Assembly: GCA_033782935.1 (NCBI GenBank)
Contig: JAWQEG010000065.1
Location: 707,001 to 771,000, forward strand
Length of the DNA stretch: 64,000 bases
From: Petrolisthes cinctipes
Taxonomy: Eukaryota > Arthropoda > Malacostraca > Decapoda > Porcellanidae
Reading direction: 5' to 3'
In this document: in pieces, positions 24,401-38,323 of the stretch
Layout of the letters: each line of letters opens with the position of its first letter
How positions within the stretch are numbered: position 1 is the stretch's first letter
Notes under the pieces: generated by a model
Told to the model about the DNA's origin: nothing
Databases searched by the model: none
Seen by the model: the letters and a program-made list of their open reading frames with translations, nothing else
Position numbers and translations under genes: made by a program

Positions 24401-26323
24401 TCGGGTGTTTTGGGAATGAATTTGAGATATCGATTTTTTGGCACCTAAAATGTCGATTTTTAGCATGTTTTTAGCCTATATTTTGAAAATATTCTAGCAC
24501 TGTGTAGGCATGTACAGATTGCTTCTGGGACCCCAAAATATTGAATTTTCGGGTGTTTTGAGCCTGAATTTGAGATATAAACGGGTACAGAAGATACATG
24601 CACATATTGACTTTGGGCATCTAAAATATCGATTTTCAGCATGTTTTGGGCCTGTATTTTGAAAATACTCTAACACTGAGTAGGCATGTACAGATTGCTT
24701 CTGGGACCCCAAAATATTGAATTTTCGGGTGTTTTGAGCCTGAATTTGAGATATAAACGGGTACAGAAGATACATGCATATATTGACTTTTGGCATGTAA
24801 AATATCGATTTTCAGCATGTTTTGAGCATGTATTTTGAAAATACTCTAACACGGAGTAGGCATGTACAGATCGCTTCTGGGACCCTAAAATATCGAATTT
24901 TCGGGTGTTTAGGGACTGAATTTGAGATATCGACTTTTTGGCACCTAAAAGATCGATTTTTAGCATGTTTTTAGCCTATATTTTGAAAATATTCTAGCAC
25001 TGTACAGATTGCTTCTGGGACCCCAAAATATTGAATTTTCGGGTGTTTTGAGCCTGAATTTGAGATATAAACGGGTACAGAAGATACATGCACATATTGA
25101 CTTTGGGCACCAAAAATATCGATTTTCAGCATGTTTTGGGCCTGAATTTTGAAAATACTCTAACACGGAGTAGGCATGTACAGATCGCTTCTGGGACCCC
25201 AAAATATCGAATTTTCGGGTGTTTAGGGCCAGAATTTGAGATATAAATGGGTACAGAAGATGCATGCACATATCGACTTTTGGGCACCTAAAAGATCGAT
25301 TTTCAGTATGTTTTTGGCCTTTATTTTGAAAATACTCTAACACGGAGTAGGCATGTACAGATTCCTTCTGGGACCTCTAAATATCGAATTTTCGGGTGTT
25401 TTGGGACTGAATTTGAGATATCGATTTTTTGGCACCTAAAATGTCGATTTTTAGCATGTTTTTAGCCTATATTTTGAAAATATTCTAGCACTGTGAAGGC
25501 ATGTACAGATTGCTTCTGGGACCCCAAAATATTGAATTTTCGGGTGATTTGAGCCTGAATTTGAGATATAAACGGGTACAGAAGATACATGCACATATTG
25601 ACTTTGGGCACCTAAAATATCGATTTTCAGCATGTTTTGGGCCTGTATTTTGAAAATACTCTAACACTGAGTAGGCATGTACAGATTGCTTCTGGGACCC
25701 CAAAATATTGAATTTTCGGGTGTTTTGAGCCTGAATTTGAGATATAAACGGGTACTGAAGATGCATGCACATATCGACTTTTGTGCACCTAAAAGATCGA
25801 TTTTCAGTATGTTTTGAGCATGTATTTTGAAAATACTCTAACACGGAGTAGGCATGTACAGATCGCTTCTGGGACCCCTAAATATCGAATTTTCGGGTGT
25901 TTTGGGACTGAATTTGAGATATCGACTTTTTGGCACCTAAAAGATCGATTTTTAGCATGTTTTTAGCCTATATTTTGAAAATATTCTAGCACTGAGTAGG
26001 CATGTACAGATTGCTTCTGGGACCCCAAAATATTGAATTTTCGGGTGTTTTGAGCCTGAATTTGAGATATAAACGGGTACAGAAGATACATGCACATATT
26101 GACTTTGGGCACCTAAAATATCGATTTTCAGCATGTTTTGGGCCTGTATTTTGAAAATACTCTAACACTGAGTAGGCATGTACAGATTGCTTCTGGGACC
26201 CCAAAATATTGAATTTTCGGGTGTTTTGAGCCTGAATTTGAGATATAAACGGGTACTGAAGATGCATGCACATATCGACTTTTGTGCACCTAAAAGATCG
26301 ATTTTCAGTATGTTTTGAGCATG

Positions 26324-27815
26324 TATTTTGAAAATACTTTAACACGGAGTAGGCATGTACAGATCGCTTCTGGGACCCCTAAATATCGAATTTTCGGGTG
26401 TTTTGGGACTGAATTTGAGATATCGATTTTTTGGCACCTAAAATGTCGATTTTTAGCATGTTTTTAGCCTATATTTTGAAAATATTCTAGCACTGTGTAG
26501 GCATGTACAGATTGCTTCTGGGACCCCAAAATATTGAATTTTCGGGTGTTTTGAGCCTGAATTTGAGATATAAACGGGTACAGAAGATACATGCACATAT
26601 TGACTTTGGGCATCTAAAATATCGATTTTCAGCATGTTTTGGGCCTGTATTTTGAAAATACTCTAACACTGAGTAGGCATGTACAGATTGCTTCTGGGAC
26701 ACCAAAATATTGAATTTTCGGGTGTTTTGAGCCTGAATTTGAGATATAAACGGGTACAGAAGATACATGCATATATTGACTTTTGGCATATAAAATATCG
26801 ATTTTCAGCATGTTTTGAGCATGTATTTTGAAAATACTCTAACACGGAGTAGGCATGTACAGATCGCTTCTGGGACCCTAAAATATCGAATTTTCGGGTG
26901 TTTAGGGACTGAATTTGAGATATCGACTTTTTGGCACCTAAAAGATCGATTTTTAGCATGTTTTTAGCCTATATTTTGAAAATATTCTAGCACTGTACAG
27001 ATTGCTTCTGGGACCCCAAAATATTGAATTTTCGGGTGTTTTGAGCCTGAATTTGAGATATAAACGGGTACAGAAGATACATGCACATATTGACTTTGGG
27101 CACCAAAAATATCGATTTTCAGCATGTTTTGGGCCTGAATTTTGAAAATACTCTAACACGGAGTAGGCATGTACAGATCGCTTCTGGGACCCCAAAATAT
27201 CGAATTTTCGGGTGTTTAGGGCCAGAATTTGAGATATAAATGGGTACAGAAGATGCATGCACATATCGACTTTTGGGCACCTAAAAGATCGATTTTCAGT
27301 ATGTTTTTGGCCTGTATTTTGAAAATACTCTAACACGGAGTAGGCATGTACAGATACCTTCTGGGACCTCTTAATATCGAATTTTCGGGTGTTTTGGGAC
27401 TGAATTTGAGATATCGATTTTTTGGCACCTAAAATGTCGATTTTTAGCATGTTTTTAGCCTATATTTTGAAAATATTCTAGCACTGTGTAGGCATGTACA
27501 GATTGCTTCTGGGACCCCAAAATATTGAATTTTCGGGTGTTTTGAGCCTGAATTTGAGATATAAACGGGTACAGAAGATACATGCACATATTGACTTTGG
27601 GCATCTAAAATATCGATTTTCAGCATGTTTTGGGCCTGTATTTTGAAAATACTCTAACACTGAGTAGGCATGTACAGATTGCTTCTGGGACCCCAAAATA
27701 TTGAATTTTCGGTTGTTTTGAGCCTGAATTTGAGATATAAACGGGTACAGAAGATGCATGCACATATCGACTTTTGGGCACCTAAAAGATCGATTTTCAG
27801 TATGTTTTTGGCCTG
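26324..27815 (+). repeat. 1492-bp nonamer copy
   Basis: Monomer starts at 26324, 26472, 26648, 26824, 26972, 27138, 27315, 27463 and 27639. The sixth monomer is a true Lc (TTTAGGGCCAG, AAATGGGTAC) rather than the TTG form, and the first S has a Sb front with a Sa rear. Confidence 0.85.
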
Positions 27816-29307
27816 TATTTTGAAAATACTCTAACACGGAGTAGGCATGTACAGATACCTTCTGGGACCTCTAAATATCGAATTTTCGGGTGTTTTGGGA
27901 CTGAATTTGAGATATCGATTTTTTGGCACCTAAAATGTCGATTTTTAGCATGTTTTTAGCCTATATTTTGAAAATATTCTAGCACTGTGTAGGCATGTAC
28001 AGATTGCTTCTGGGACCCCAAAATATTGAATTTTCGGGTGTTTTGAGCCTGAATTTGAGATATAAACGGGTACAGAAGATACATGCACATATTGACTTTG
28101 GGCATCTAAAATATCGATTTTCAGCATGTTTTGGGCCTGTATTTTGAAAATACTCTAACACTGAGTAGGCATGTACAGATTGCTTCTGGGACCCCAAAAT
28201 ATTGAATTTTCGGGTGTTTTGAGCCTGAATTTGAGATATAAACGGGTACAGAAGATTCATGCATATATCGACTTTTGGCATGTAAAATATCGATTTTCAG
28301 CATGTTTTGAGCATGTATTTTGAAAATACTCTAACACGGAGTAGGCATGTACAGATCGCTTCTGGGACCCTAAAATATCGAATTTTCGGGTGTTTAGGGA
28401 CTGAATTTGAGATATCGACTTTTTGGCACCTAAAAGATCGATTTTTAGCATGTTTTTAGCCTATATTTTGAAAATATTCTAGCACTGTACAGATTGCTTC
28501 TGGGACCCCAAAATATTGAATTTTCGGGTGTTTTGAGCCTGAATTTGAGATATAAACGGGTACAGAAGATACATGCACATATTGACTTTGGGCACCAAAA
28601 ATATCGATTTTCAGCATGTTTTGGGCCTGAATTTTGAAAATACTCTAACACTGAGTAGGCATGTACAGATTGCTTCTGGGACCCCAAAATATTGAATTTT
28701 CGGTTGTTTTGAGCCTGAATTTGAGATATAAACGGGTACAGAAGATGCATGCACATATCGACTTTTGGGCACCTAAAAGATCGATTTTCAGTATGTTTTT
28801 GGCCTGTATTTTGAAAATACTCTAACACGGAGTAGGCATGTACAGATACCTTCTGGGACCTCTAAATATCGAATTTTCGGGTGTTTTGGGACTGAATTTG
28901 AGATATCGATTTTTTGGCACCTAAAATGTCGATTTTTAGCATGTTTTTAGCCTATATTTTGAAAATATTCTAGCACTGTGTAGGCATGTACAGATTGCTT
29001 CTGGGACCCCAAAATATTGAATTTTCGGGTGTTTTGAGCCTGAATTTGAGATATAAACGGGTACAGAAGATACATGCACATATTGACTTTGGGCATCTAA
29101 AATATCGATTTTCAGCATGTTTTGGGCCTGTATTTTGAAAATACTCTAACACTGAGTAGGCATGTACAGATTGCTTCTGGGACCCCAAAATATTGAATTT
29201 TCGGTTGTTTTGAGCCTGAATTTGAGATATAAACGGGTACAGAAGATGCATGCACATATCGACTTTTGGGCACCTAAAAGATCGATTTTCAGTATGTTTT
29301 TGGCCTG
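27816..29307 (+). repeat. 1492-bp nonamer, reference copy
   Basis: Monomer starts are Sa 27816, Ld 27964, Le 28140, Sc 28316, deleted Lb 28464, TTG-type L 28630, Sa 28807, Ld 28955 and TTG-type L 29131. Lengths are 148, 176, 176, 148, 166, 177, 148, 176 and 177, which sum to 1492. It equals a 991-bp hexamer plus a 501-bp trimer. This copy has GAAGATTCATGC at about 28250, where others have GAAGATACATGC. Confidence 0.88.
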
Positions 29308-31476
29308 TATTTTGAAAATACTCTAACACGGAGTAGGCATGTACAGATACCTTCTGGGACCTCTAAATATCGAATTTTCGGGTGTTTTGGGAATGAATTT
29401 GAGATATCGATTTTTTGGCACCTAAAATGTCGATTTTTAGCATGTTTTTAGCCTATATTTTGAAAATATTCTAGCACTGTGTAGGCATGTACAGATTGCT
29501 TCTGTGACCCCAAAATATTGAATTTTCGGGTGTTTTGAGCCTGAATTTGAGATATAAACGGGTACAGAAGATACATGCACATATTGACTTTGGGCATCTA
29601 AAATATCGATTTTCAGCATGTTTTGGGCCTGTATTTTGAAAATACTCTAACACTGAGTAGGCATGTACAGATTGCTTCTGGGACCCCAAAATATTGAATT
29701 TTCGGGTGTTTTGAGCCTGAATTTGAGATATAAACGGGTACAGAAGATACATGCATATATTGACTTTTGGCATGTAAAATATCGATTTTCAGCATGTTTT
29801 GAGCATGTATTTTGAAAATACTCTAACACGGAGTAGGCATGTACAGATCGCTTCTGGGACCCTAAAATATCGAATTTTCGGGTGTTTAGGGACTGAATTT
29901 GAGATATCGACTTTTTGGCACCTAAAAGATCGATTTTTAGCATGTTTTTAGCCTATATTTTGAAAATATTCTAGCACTGTACAGATTGCTTCTGGGACCC
30001 CAAAATATTGAATTTTCGGGTGTTTTGAGCCTGAATTTGAGATATAAACGGGTACAGAAGATACATGCACATATTGACTTTGGGCACCTAAAATATCGAT
30101 TTTCAGCATGTTTTGGGCCTGTATTTTGAAAATACTCTAACACTGAGTAGGCATGTACAGATTGCTTCTGGGACCCCAAAATATTGAATTTTCGGGTGTT
30201 TTGAGCCTGAATTTGAGATATAAACGGGTACTGAAGATGCATGCACATATCGACTTTTGTGCACCTAAAAGATCGATTTTCAGTATGTTTTGAGCATGTA
30301 TTTTGAAAATACTTTAACACGGAGTAGGCATGTACAGATCGCTTCTGGGACCCCTAAATATCGAATTTTCGGGTGTTTTGGGACTGAATTTGAGATATCG
30401 ATTTTTTGGCACCTAAAATGTCGATTTTTAGCATGTTTTTAGCCTATATTTTGAAAATATTCTAGCACTGTGTAGGCATGTACAGATTGCTTCTGGGACC
30501 CCAAAATATTGAATTTTCGGGTGTTTTGAGCCTGAATTTGAGATATAAACGGGTACAGAAGATACATGCACATATTGACTTTGGGCATCTAAAATATCGA
30601 TTTTCAGCATGTTTTGGGCCTGTATTTTGAAAATACTCTAACACTGAGTAGGCATGTACAGATTGCTTCTGGGACACCAAAATATTGAATTTTCGGGTGT
30701 TTTGAGCCTGAATTTGAGATATAAACGGGTACAGAAGATACATGCATATATTGACTTTTGGCATGTAAAATATCGATTTTCAGCATGTTTTGAGCATGTA
30801 TTTTGAAAATACTCAAACACGGAGTAGGCATGTACAGATTGCTTCTGGGACCCCAAAATATTGAATTTTCGGGTGTTTTGAGCCTGAATTTGAGATATAA
30901 ACGGGTACTGAAGATGCATGCACATATCGACTTTTGTGCACCTAAAAGATCGATTTTCAGTATGTTTTGAGCATGTATTTTGAAAATACTCTAACACGGA
31001 GTAGGCATGTACAGATCGCTTCTGGGACCCCTAAATATCGAATTTTCGGGTGTTTTGGGACTGAATTTGAGATATCGACTTTTTGGCACCTAAAAGATCG
31101 ATTTTTAGCATGTTTTTAGCCTATATTTTGAAAATATTCTAGCACTGAGTAGGCATGTACAGATTGCTTCTGGGACCCCAAAATATTGAATTTTCGGGTG
31201 TTTTGAGCCTGAATTTGAGATATAAACGGGTACAGAAGATACATGCACATATTGACTTTGGGCACCTAAAATATCGATTTTCAGCATGTTTTGGGCCTGT
31301 ATTTTGAAAATACTCTAACACTGAGTAGGCATGTACAGATTGCTTCTGGGACCCCAAAATATTGAATTTTCGGGTGTTTTGAGCCTGAATTTGAGATATA
31401 AACGGGTACTGAAGATGCATGCACATATCGACTTTTGTGCACCTAAAAGATCGATTTTCAGTATGTTTTGAGCATG

Positions 31477-32968
31477 TATTTTGAAAATACTTTAACACGG
31501 AGTAGGCATGTACAGATCGCTTCTGGGACCCCTAAATATCGAATTTTCGGGTGTTTTGGGACTGAATTTGAGATATCGATTTTTTGGCACCTAAAATGTC
31601 GATTTTTAGCATGTTTTTAGCCTATATTTTGAAAATATTCTAGCACTGTGTAGGCATGTACAGATTGCTTCTGGGACCCCAAAATATTGAATTTTCGGGT
31701 GTTTTGAGCCTGAATTTGAGATATAAACGGGTACAGAAGATACATGCACATATTGACTTTGGGCATCTAAAATATCGATTTTCAGCATGTTTTGGGCCTG
31801 TATTTTGAAAATACTCTAACACTGAGTAGGCATGTACAGATTGCTTCTGGGACACCAAAATATTGAATTTTCGGGTGTTTTGAGCCTGAATTTGAGATAT
31901 AAACGGGTACAGAAGATACATGCATATATTGACTTTTGGCATATAAAATATCGATTTTCAGCATGTTTTGAGCATGTATTTTGAAAATACTCTAACACGG
32001 AGTAGGCATGTACAGATCGCTTCTGGGACCCTAAAATATCGAATTTTCGGGTGTTTAGGGACTGAATTTGAGATATCGACTTTTTGGCACCTAAAAGATC
32101 GATTTTTAGCATGTTTTTAGCCTATATTTTGAAAATATTCTAGCACTGTACAGATTGCTTCTGGGACCCCAAAATATTGAATTTTCGGGTGTTTTGAGCC
32201 TGAATTTGAGATATAAACGGGTACAGAAGATACATGCACATATTGACTTTGGGCACCAAAAATATCGATTTTCAGCATGTTTTGGGCCTGAATTTTGAAA
32301 ATACTCTAACACGGAGTAGGCATGTACAGATCGCTTCTGGGACCCCAAAATATCGAATTTTCGGGTGTTTAGGGCCAGAATTTGAGATATAAATGGGTAC
32401 AGAAGATGCATGCACATATCGACTTTTGGGCACCTAAAAGATCGATTTTCAGTATGTTTTTGGCCTGTATTTTGAAAATACTCTAACACGGAGTAGGCAT
32501 GTACAGATACCTTCTGGGACCTCTTAATATCGAATTTTCGGGTGTTTTGGGACTGAATTTGAGATATCGATTTTTTGGCACCTAAAATGTCGATTTTTAG
32601 CATGTTTTTAGCCTATATTTTGAAAATATTCTAGCACTGTGTAGGCATGTACAGATTGCTTCTGGGACCCCAAAATATTGAATTTTCGGGTGTTTTGAGC
32701 CTGAATTTGAGATATAAACGGGTACAGAAGATACATGCACATATTGACTTTGGGCATCTAAAATATCGATTTTCAGCATGTTTTGGGCCTGTATTTTGAA
32801 AATACTCTAACACTGAGTAGCCATGTACAGATTGCTTCTGGGACCCCAAAATATTGAATTTTCGGTTGTTTTGAGCCTGAATTTGAGATATAAACGGGTA
32901 CAGAAGATGCATGCACATATCGACTTTTGGGCACCTAAAAGATCGATTTTCAGTATGTTTTTGGCCTG
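31477..32968 (+). repeat. 1492-bp nonamer copy
   Basis: Same structure as 26324-27815, at an offset of 5153 bp. The one difference I noted is GTAGCCATG at about 32819 in place of GTAGGCATG. Confidence 0.85.
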
Positions 32969-34460
32969 TATTTTGAAAATACTCTAACACGGAGTAGGCA
33001 TGTACAGATACCTTCTGGGACCTCTAAATATCGAATTTTCGGGTGTTTTGGGACTGAATTTGAGATATCGATTTTTTGGCACCTAAAATGTCGATTTTTA
33101 GCATGTTTTTAGCCTATATTTTGAAAATATTCTAGCACTGTGTAGGCATGTACAGATTGCTTCTGGGACCCCAAAATATTGAATTTTCGGGTGTTTTGAG
33201 CCTGAATTTGAGATATAAACGGGTACAGAAGATACATGCACATATTGACTTTGGGCATCTAAAATATCGATTTTCAGCATGTTTTGGGCCTGTATTTTGA
33301 AAATACTCTAACACTGAGTAGGCATGTACAGATTGCTTCTGGGACCCCAAAATATTGAATTTTCGGGTGTTTTGAGCCTGAATTTGAGATATAAACGGGT
33401 ACAGAAGATACATGCATATATCGACTTTTGGCATGTAAAATATCGATTTTCAGCATGTTTTGAGCATGTATTTTGAAAATACTCTAACACGGAGTAGGCA
33501 TGTACAGATCGCTTCTGGGACCCTAAAATATCGAATTTTCGGGTGTTTAGGGACTGAATTTGAGATATCGACTTTTTGGCACCTAAAAGATCGATTTTTA
33601 GCATGTTTTTAGCCTATATTTTGAAAATATTCTAGCACTGTACAGATTGCTTCTGGGACCCCAAAATATTGAATTTTCGGGTGTTTTGAGCCTGAATTTG
33701 AGATATAAACGGGTACAGAAGATACATGCACATATTGACTTTGGGCACCAAAAATATCGATTTTCAGCATGTTTTGGGCCTGAATTTTGAAAATACTCTA
33801 ACACTGAGTAGGCATGTACAGATTGCTTCTGGGACCCCAAAATATTGAATTTTCGGTTGTTTTGAGCCTGAATTTGAGATATAAACGGGTACAGAAGATG
33901 CATGCACATATCGACTTTTGGGCACCTAAAAGATCGATTTTCAGTATGTTTTTGGCCTGTATTTTGAAAATACTCTAACACGGAGTAGGCATGTACAGAT
34001 ACCTTCTGGGACCTCTAAATATCGAATTTTCGGGTGTTTTGGGACTGAATTTGAGATATCGATTTTTTGGCACCTAAAATGTCGATTTTTAGCATGTTTT
34101 TAGCCTATATTTTGAAAATATTCTAGCACTGTGTAGGCATGTACAGATTGCTTCTGGGACCCCAAAATATTGAATTTTCGGGTGTTTTGAGCCTGAATTT
34201 GAGATATAAACGGGTACAGAAGATACATGCACATATTGACTTTGGGCATCTAAAATATCGATTTTCAGCATGTTTTGGGCCTGTATTTTGAAAATACTCT
34301 AACACTGAGTAGGCATGTACAGATTGCTTCTGGGACCCCAAAATATTGAATTTTCGGTTGTTTTGAGCCTGAATTTGAGATATAAACGGGTACAGAAGAT
34401 GCATGCACATATCGACTTTTGGGCACCTAAAAGATCGATTTTCAGTATGTTTTTGGCCTG
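32969..34460 (+). repeat. 1492-bp nonamer copy
   Basis: Matches 27816-29307 at an offset of 5153 bp. It shares TGCATATATCGACTTTTGGC, a CpG-retaining form of the Le monomer, but lacks the GATTCATGC change. Confidence 0.85.
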
Positions 34461-35499
34461 TATTTTGAAAATACTCTAACACGGAGTAGGCATGTACAGA
34501 TACCTTCTGGGACCTCTAAATATCGAATTTTCGGGTGTTTTGGGAATGAATTTGAGATATCGATTTTTTGGCACCTAAAATGTCGATTTTTAGCATGTTT
34601 TTAGCCTATATTTTGAAAATATTCTAGCACTGTGTAGGCATGTACAGATTGCTTCTGGGACCCCAAAATATTGAATTTTCGGGTGTTTTGAGCCTGAATT
34701 TGAGATATAAACGGGTACAGAAGATACATGCACATATTGACTTTGGGCATCTAAAATATCGATTTTCAGCATGTTTTGGGCCTGTATTTTGAAAATACTC
34801 TAACACTGAGTAGGCATGTACAGATTGCTTCTGGGACCCCAAAATATTGAATTTTCGGGTGTTTTGAGCCTGAATTTGAGATATAAACGGGTACAGAAGA
34901 TACATGCATATATTGACTTTTGGCATGTAAAATATCGATTTTCAGCATGTTTTGAGCATGTATTTTGAAAATACTCTAACACGGAGTAGGCATGTACAGA
35001 TCGCTTCTGGGACCCTAAAATATCGAATTTTCGGGTGTTTAGGGACTGAATTTGAGATATCGACTTTTTGGCACCTAAAAGATCGATTTTTAGCATGTTT
35101 TTAGCCTATATTTTGAAAATATTCTAGCACTGTACAGATTGCTTCTGGGACCCCAAAATATTGAATTTTCGGGTGTTTTGAGCCTGAATTTGAGATATAA
35201 ACGGGTACAGAAGATACATGCACATATTGACTTTGGGCACCAAAAATATCGATTTTCAGCATGTTTTGGGCCTGAATTTTGAAAATACTCTAACACGGAG
35301 TAGGCATGTACAGATCGCTTCTGGGACCCCAAAATATCGAATTTTCGGGTGTTTAGGGCCAGAATTTGAGATATAAATGGGTACAGAATATGCATGCACA
35401 TATCGACTTTTGGGCACCTAAAAGATCGATTTTCAGTATCTTTTTGGCCTTTATTTTGAAAATACTCTAACACGGAGTAGGCATGTACAGATTCCTTCT

Positions 35500-36820
35500 G
35501 GGACCTCTAAATATCGAATTTTCGGGTGTTTTGGGACTGAATTTGAGATATCGATTTTTTGGCACCTAAAATGTCGATTTTTAGCATGTTTTTAGCCTAT
35601 ATTTTGAAAATATTCTAGCACTGTGAAGGCATGTACAGATTGCTTCTGGGACCCCAAAATATTGAATTTTCGGGTGATTTGAGCCTGAATTTGAGATATA
35701 AACGGGTACAGAAGATACATGCACATATTGACTTTGGGCACCTAAAATATCGATTTTCAGCATGTTTTGGGCCTGTATTTTGAAAATACTCTAACACTGA
35801 GTAGGCATGTACAGATTGCTTCTGGGACCCCAAAATATTGAATTTTCGGGTGTTTTGAGCCTGAATTTGAGATATAAACGGGTACTGAAGATGCATGCAC
35901 ATATCGACTTTTGTGCACCTAAAAGATCGATTTTCAGTATGTTTTGAGCATGTATTTTGAAAATACTCTAACACGGAGTAGGCATGTACAGATCGCTTCT
36001 GGGACCCCTAAATATCGAATTTTCGGGTGTTTTGGGACTGAATTTGAGATATCGACTTTTTGGCACCTAAAAGATCGATTTTTAGCATGTTTTTAGCCTA
36101 TATTTTGAAAATATTCTAGCACTGAGTAGGCATGTACAGATTGCTTCTGGGACCCCAAAATATTGAATTTTCGGGTGTTTTGAGCCTGAATTTGAGATAT
36201 AAACGGGTACAGAAGATACATGCACATATTGACTTTGGGCACCTAAAATATCGATTTTCAGCATGTTTTGGGCCTGTATTTTGAAAATACTCTAACACTG
36301 AGTAGGCATGTACAGATTGCTTCTGGGACCCCAAAATATTGAATTTTCGGGTGTTTTGAGCCTGAATTTGAGATATAAACGGGTACTGAAGATGCATGCA
36401 CATATCGACTTTTGTGCACCTAAAAGATCGATTTTCAGTATGTTTTGAGCATGTATTTTGAAAATACTTTAACACGGAGTAGGCATGTACAGATCGCTTC
36501 TGGGACCCCTAAATATCGAATTTTCGGGTGTTTTGGGACTGAATTTGAGATATCGATTTTTTGGCACCTAAAATGTCGATTTTTAGCATGTTTTTAGCCT
36601 ATATTTTGAAAATATTCTAGCACTGTGTAGGCATGTAGAGATTGCTTCTGGGACCCCAAAATATTGAATTTTCGGGTGTTTTGAGCCTGAATTTGAGATA
36701 TAAACGGGTACAGAAGATACATGCACATATTGACTTTGGGCATCTAAAATATCGATTTTCAGCATGTTTTGGGCCTGTATTTTGAAAATACTCTAACACT
36801 GAGTAGGCATGTACAGATTG
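35500..36820 (+). repeat. 1503-bp-offset duplication, copy 1
   Basis: Three trimers long. Rare variants GTGAAGGCATG (about 35622) and GGGTGATTTGAGCC (about 35675) recur at +1503. Confidence 0.78.
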
Positions 36821-37002
36821 CTTCTGGGACCCCAAAATATTGAATTTTCGGTTGTTTTGAGCCTGAATTTGAGATATAAACGGGTACAGAAGATGCATGC
36901 ACATATCGACTTTTGGGCACCTAAAAGATCGATTTTCAGTATGTTTTTGGCCTGTATTTTGAAAATACTCTAACACGGAGTAGGCATGTACAGATACCTT
37001 CT

Positions 37003-38323
37003 GGGACCTCTAAATATCGAATTTTCGGGTGTTTTGGGACTGAATTTGAGATATCGATTTTTTGGCACCTAAAATGTCGATTTTTAGCATGTTTTTAGCC
37101 TATATTTTGAAAATATTCTAGCACTGTGAAGGCATGTACAGATTGCTTCTGGGACCCCAAAATATTGAATTTTCGGGTGATTTGAGCCTGAATTTGAGAT
37201 ATAAACGGGTACAGAAGATACATGCACATATTGACTTTGGGCACCTAAAATATCGATTTTCAGCATGTTTTGGGCCTGTATTTTGAAAATACTCTAACAC
37301 TGAGTAGGCATGTACAGATTGCTTCTGGGACCCCAAAATATTGAATTTTCGGGTGTTTTGAGCCTGAATTTGAGATATAAACGGGTACTGAAGATGCATG
37401 CACATATCGACTTTTGTGCACCTAAAAGATCGATTTTCAGTATGTTTTGAGCATGTATTTTGAAAATACTCTAACACGGAGTAGGCATGTACAGATCGCT
37501 TCTGGGACCCCTAAATATCGAATTTTCGGGTGTTTTGGGACTGAATTTGAGATATCGACTTTTTGGCACCTAAAAGATCGATTTTTAGCATGTTTTTAGC
37601 CTATATTTTGAAAATATTCTAGCACTGAGTAGGCATGTACAGATTGCTTCTGGGACCCCAAAATATTGAATTTTCGGGTGTTTTGAGCCTGAATTTGAGA
37701 TATAAACGGGTACAGAAGATACATGCACATATTGACTTTGGGCACCTAAAATATCGATTTTCAGCATGTTTTGGGCCTGTATTTTGAAAATACTCTAACA
37801 CTGAGTAGGCATGTACAGATTGCTTCTGGGACCCCAAAATATTGAATTTTCGGGTGTTTTGAGCCTGAATTTGAGATATAAACGGGTACTGAAGATGCAT
37901 GCACATATCGACTTTTGTGCACCTAAAAGATCGATTTTCAGTATGTTTTGAGCATGTATTTTGAAAATACTTTAACACGGAGTAGGCATGTACAGATCGC
38001 TTCTGGGACCCCTAAATATCGAATTTTCGGGTGTTTTGGGACTGAATTTGAGATATCGATTTTTTGGCACCTAAAATGTCGATTTTTAGCATGTTTTTAG
38101 CCTATATTTTGAAAATATTCTAGCACTGTGTAGGCATGTACAGATTGCTTCTGGGACCCCAAAATATTGAATATTCGGGTGTTTTGAGCCTGAATTTGAG
38201 ATATAAACGGGTACAGAAGATACATGCACATATTGACTTTGGGCATCTAAAATATCGATTTTCAGCATGTTTTGGGCCTGTATTTTGAAAATACTCTAAC
38301 ACTGAGTAGGCATGTACAGATTG
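37003..38323 (+). repeat. 1503-bp-offset duplication, copy 2
   Basis: Partner of 35500-36820, with the same GTGAAGGCATG and GGGTGATTTGAGCC variants at about 37125 and 37178. The same pair also occurs at about 25495 and 25547, so this block has at least three copies. Confidence 0.78.

Larger units (their letters stand above)
25670..30080 (+). repeat. 5153-bp-offset segmental duplication, copy 1
   Basis: Every monomer type here recurs at +5153, including irregularities such as the mixed Sb/Sa monomer at 26324 and GGGACACCAAAAT at about 26698. Differences are single bases. Limits are by eye. Confidence 0.8.
30823..35233 (+). repeat. 5153-bp-offset segmental duplication, copy 2
   Basis: Partner of 25670-30080. 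A further partial copy of its first half lies at +6480 (about 37580-39740). The right end diverges at the Lb monomer where CACCTAAAAT and CACCAAAAAT differ. Confidence 0.8.

Noticed and set aside
26953..27450. 165-codon minus-strand open frame, with copies at 32106 and 38586, as a possible gene
   Set aside because: It spans parts of three satellite monomers and is made of the same peptide repeats found throughout the array. It has no start context, no domain and no composition different from the rest.
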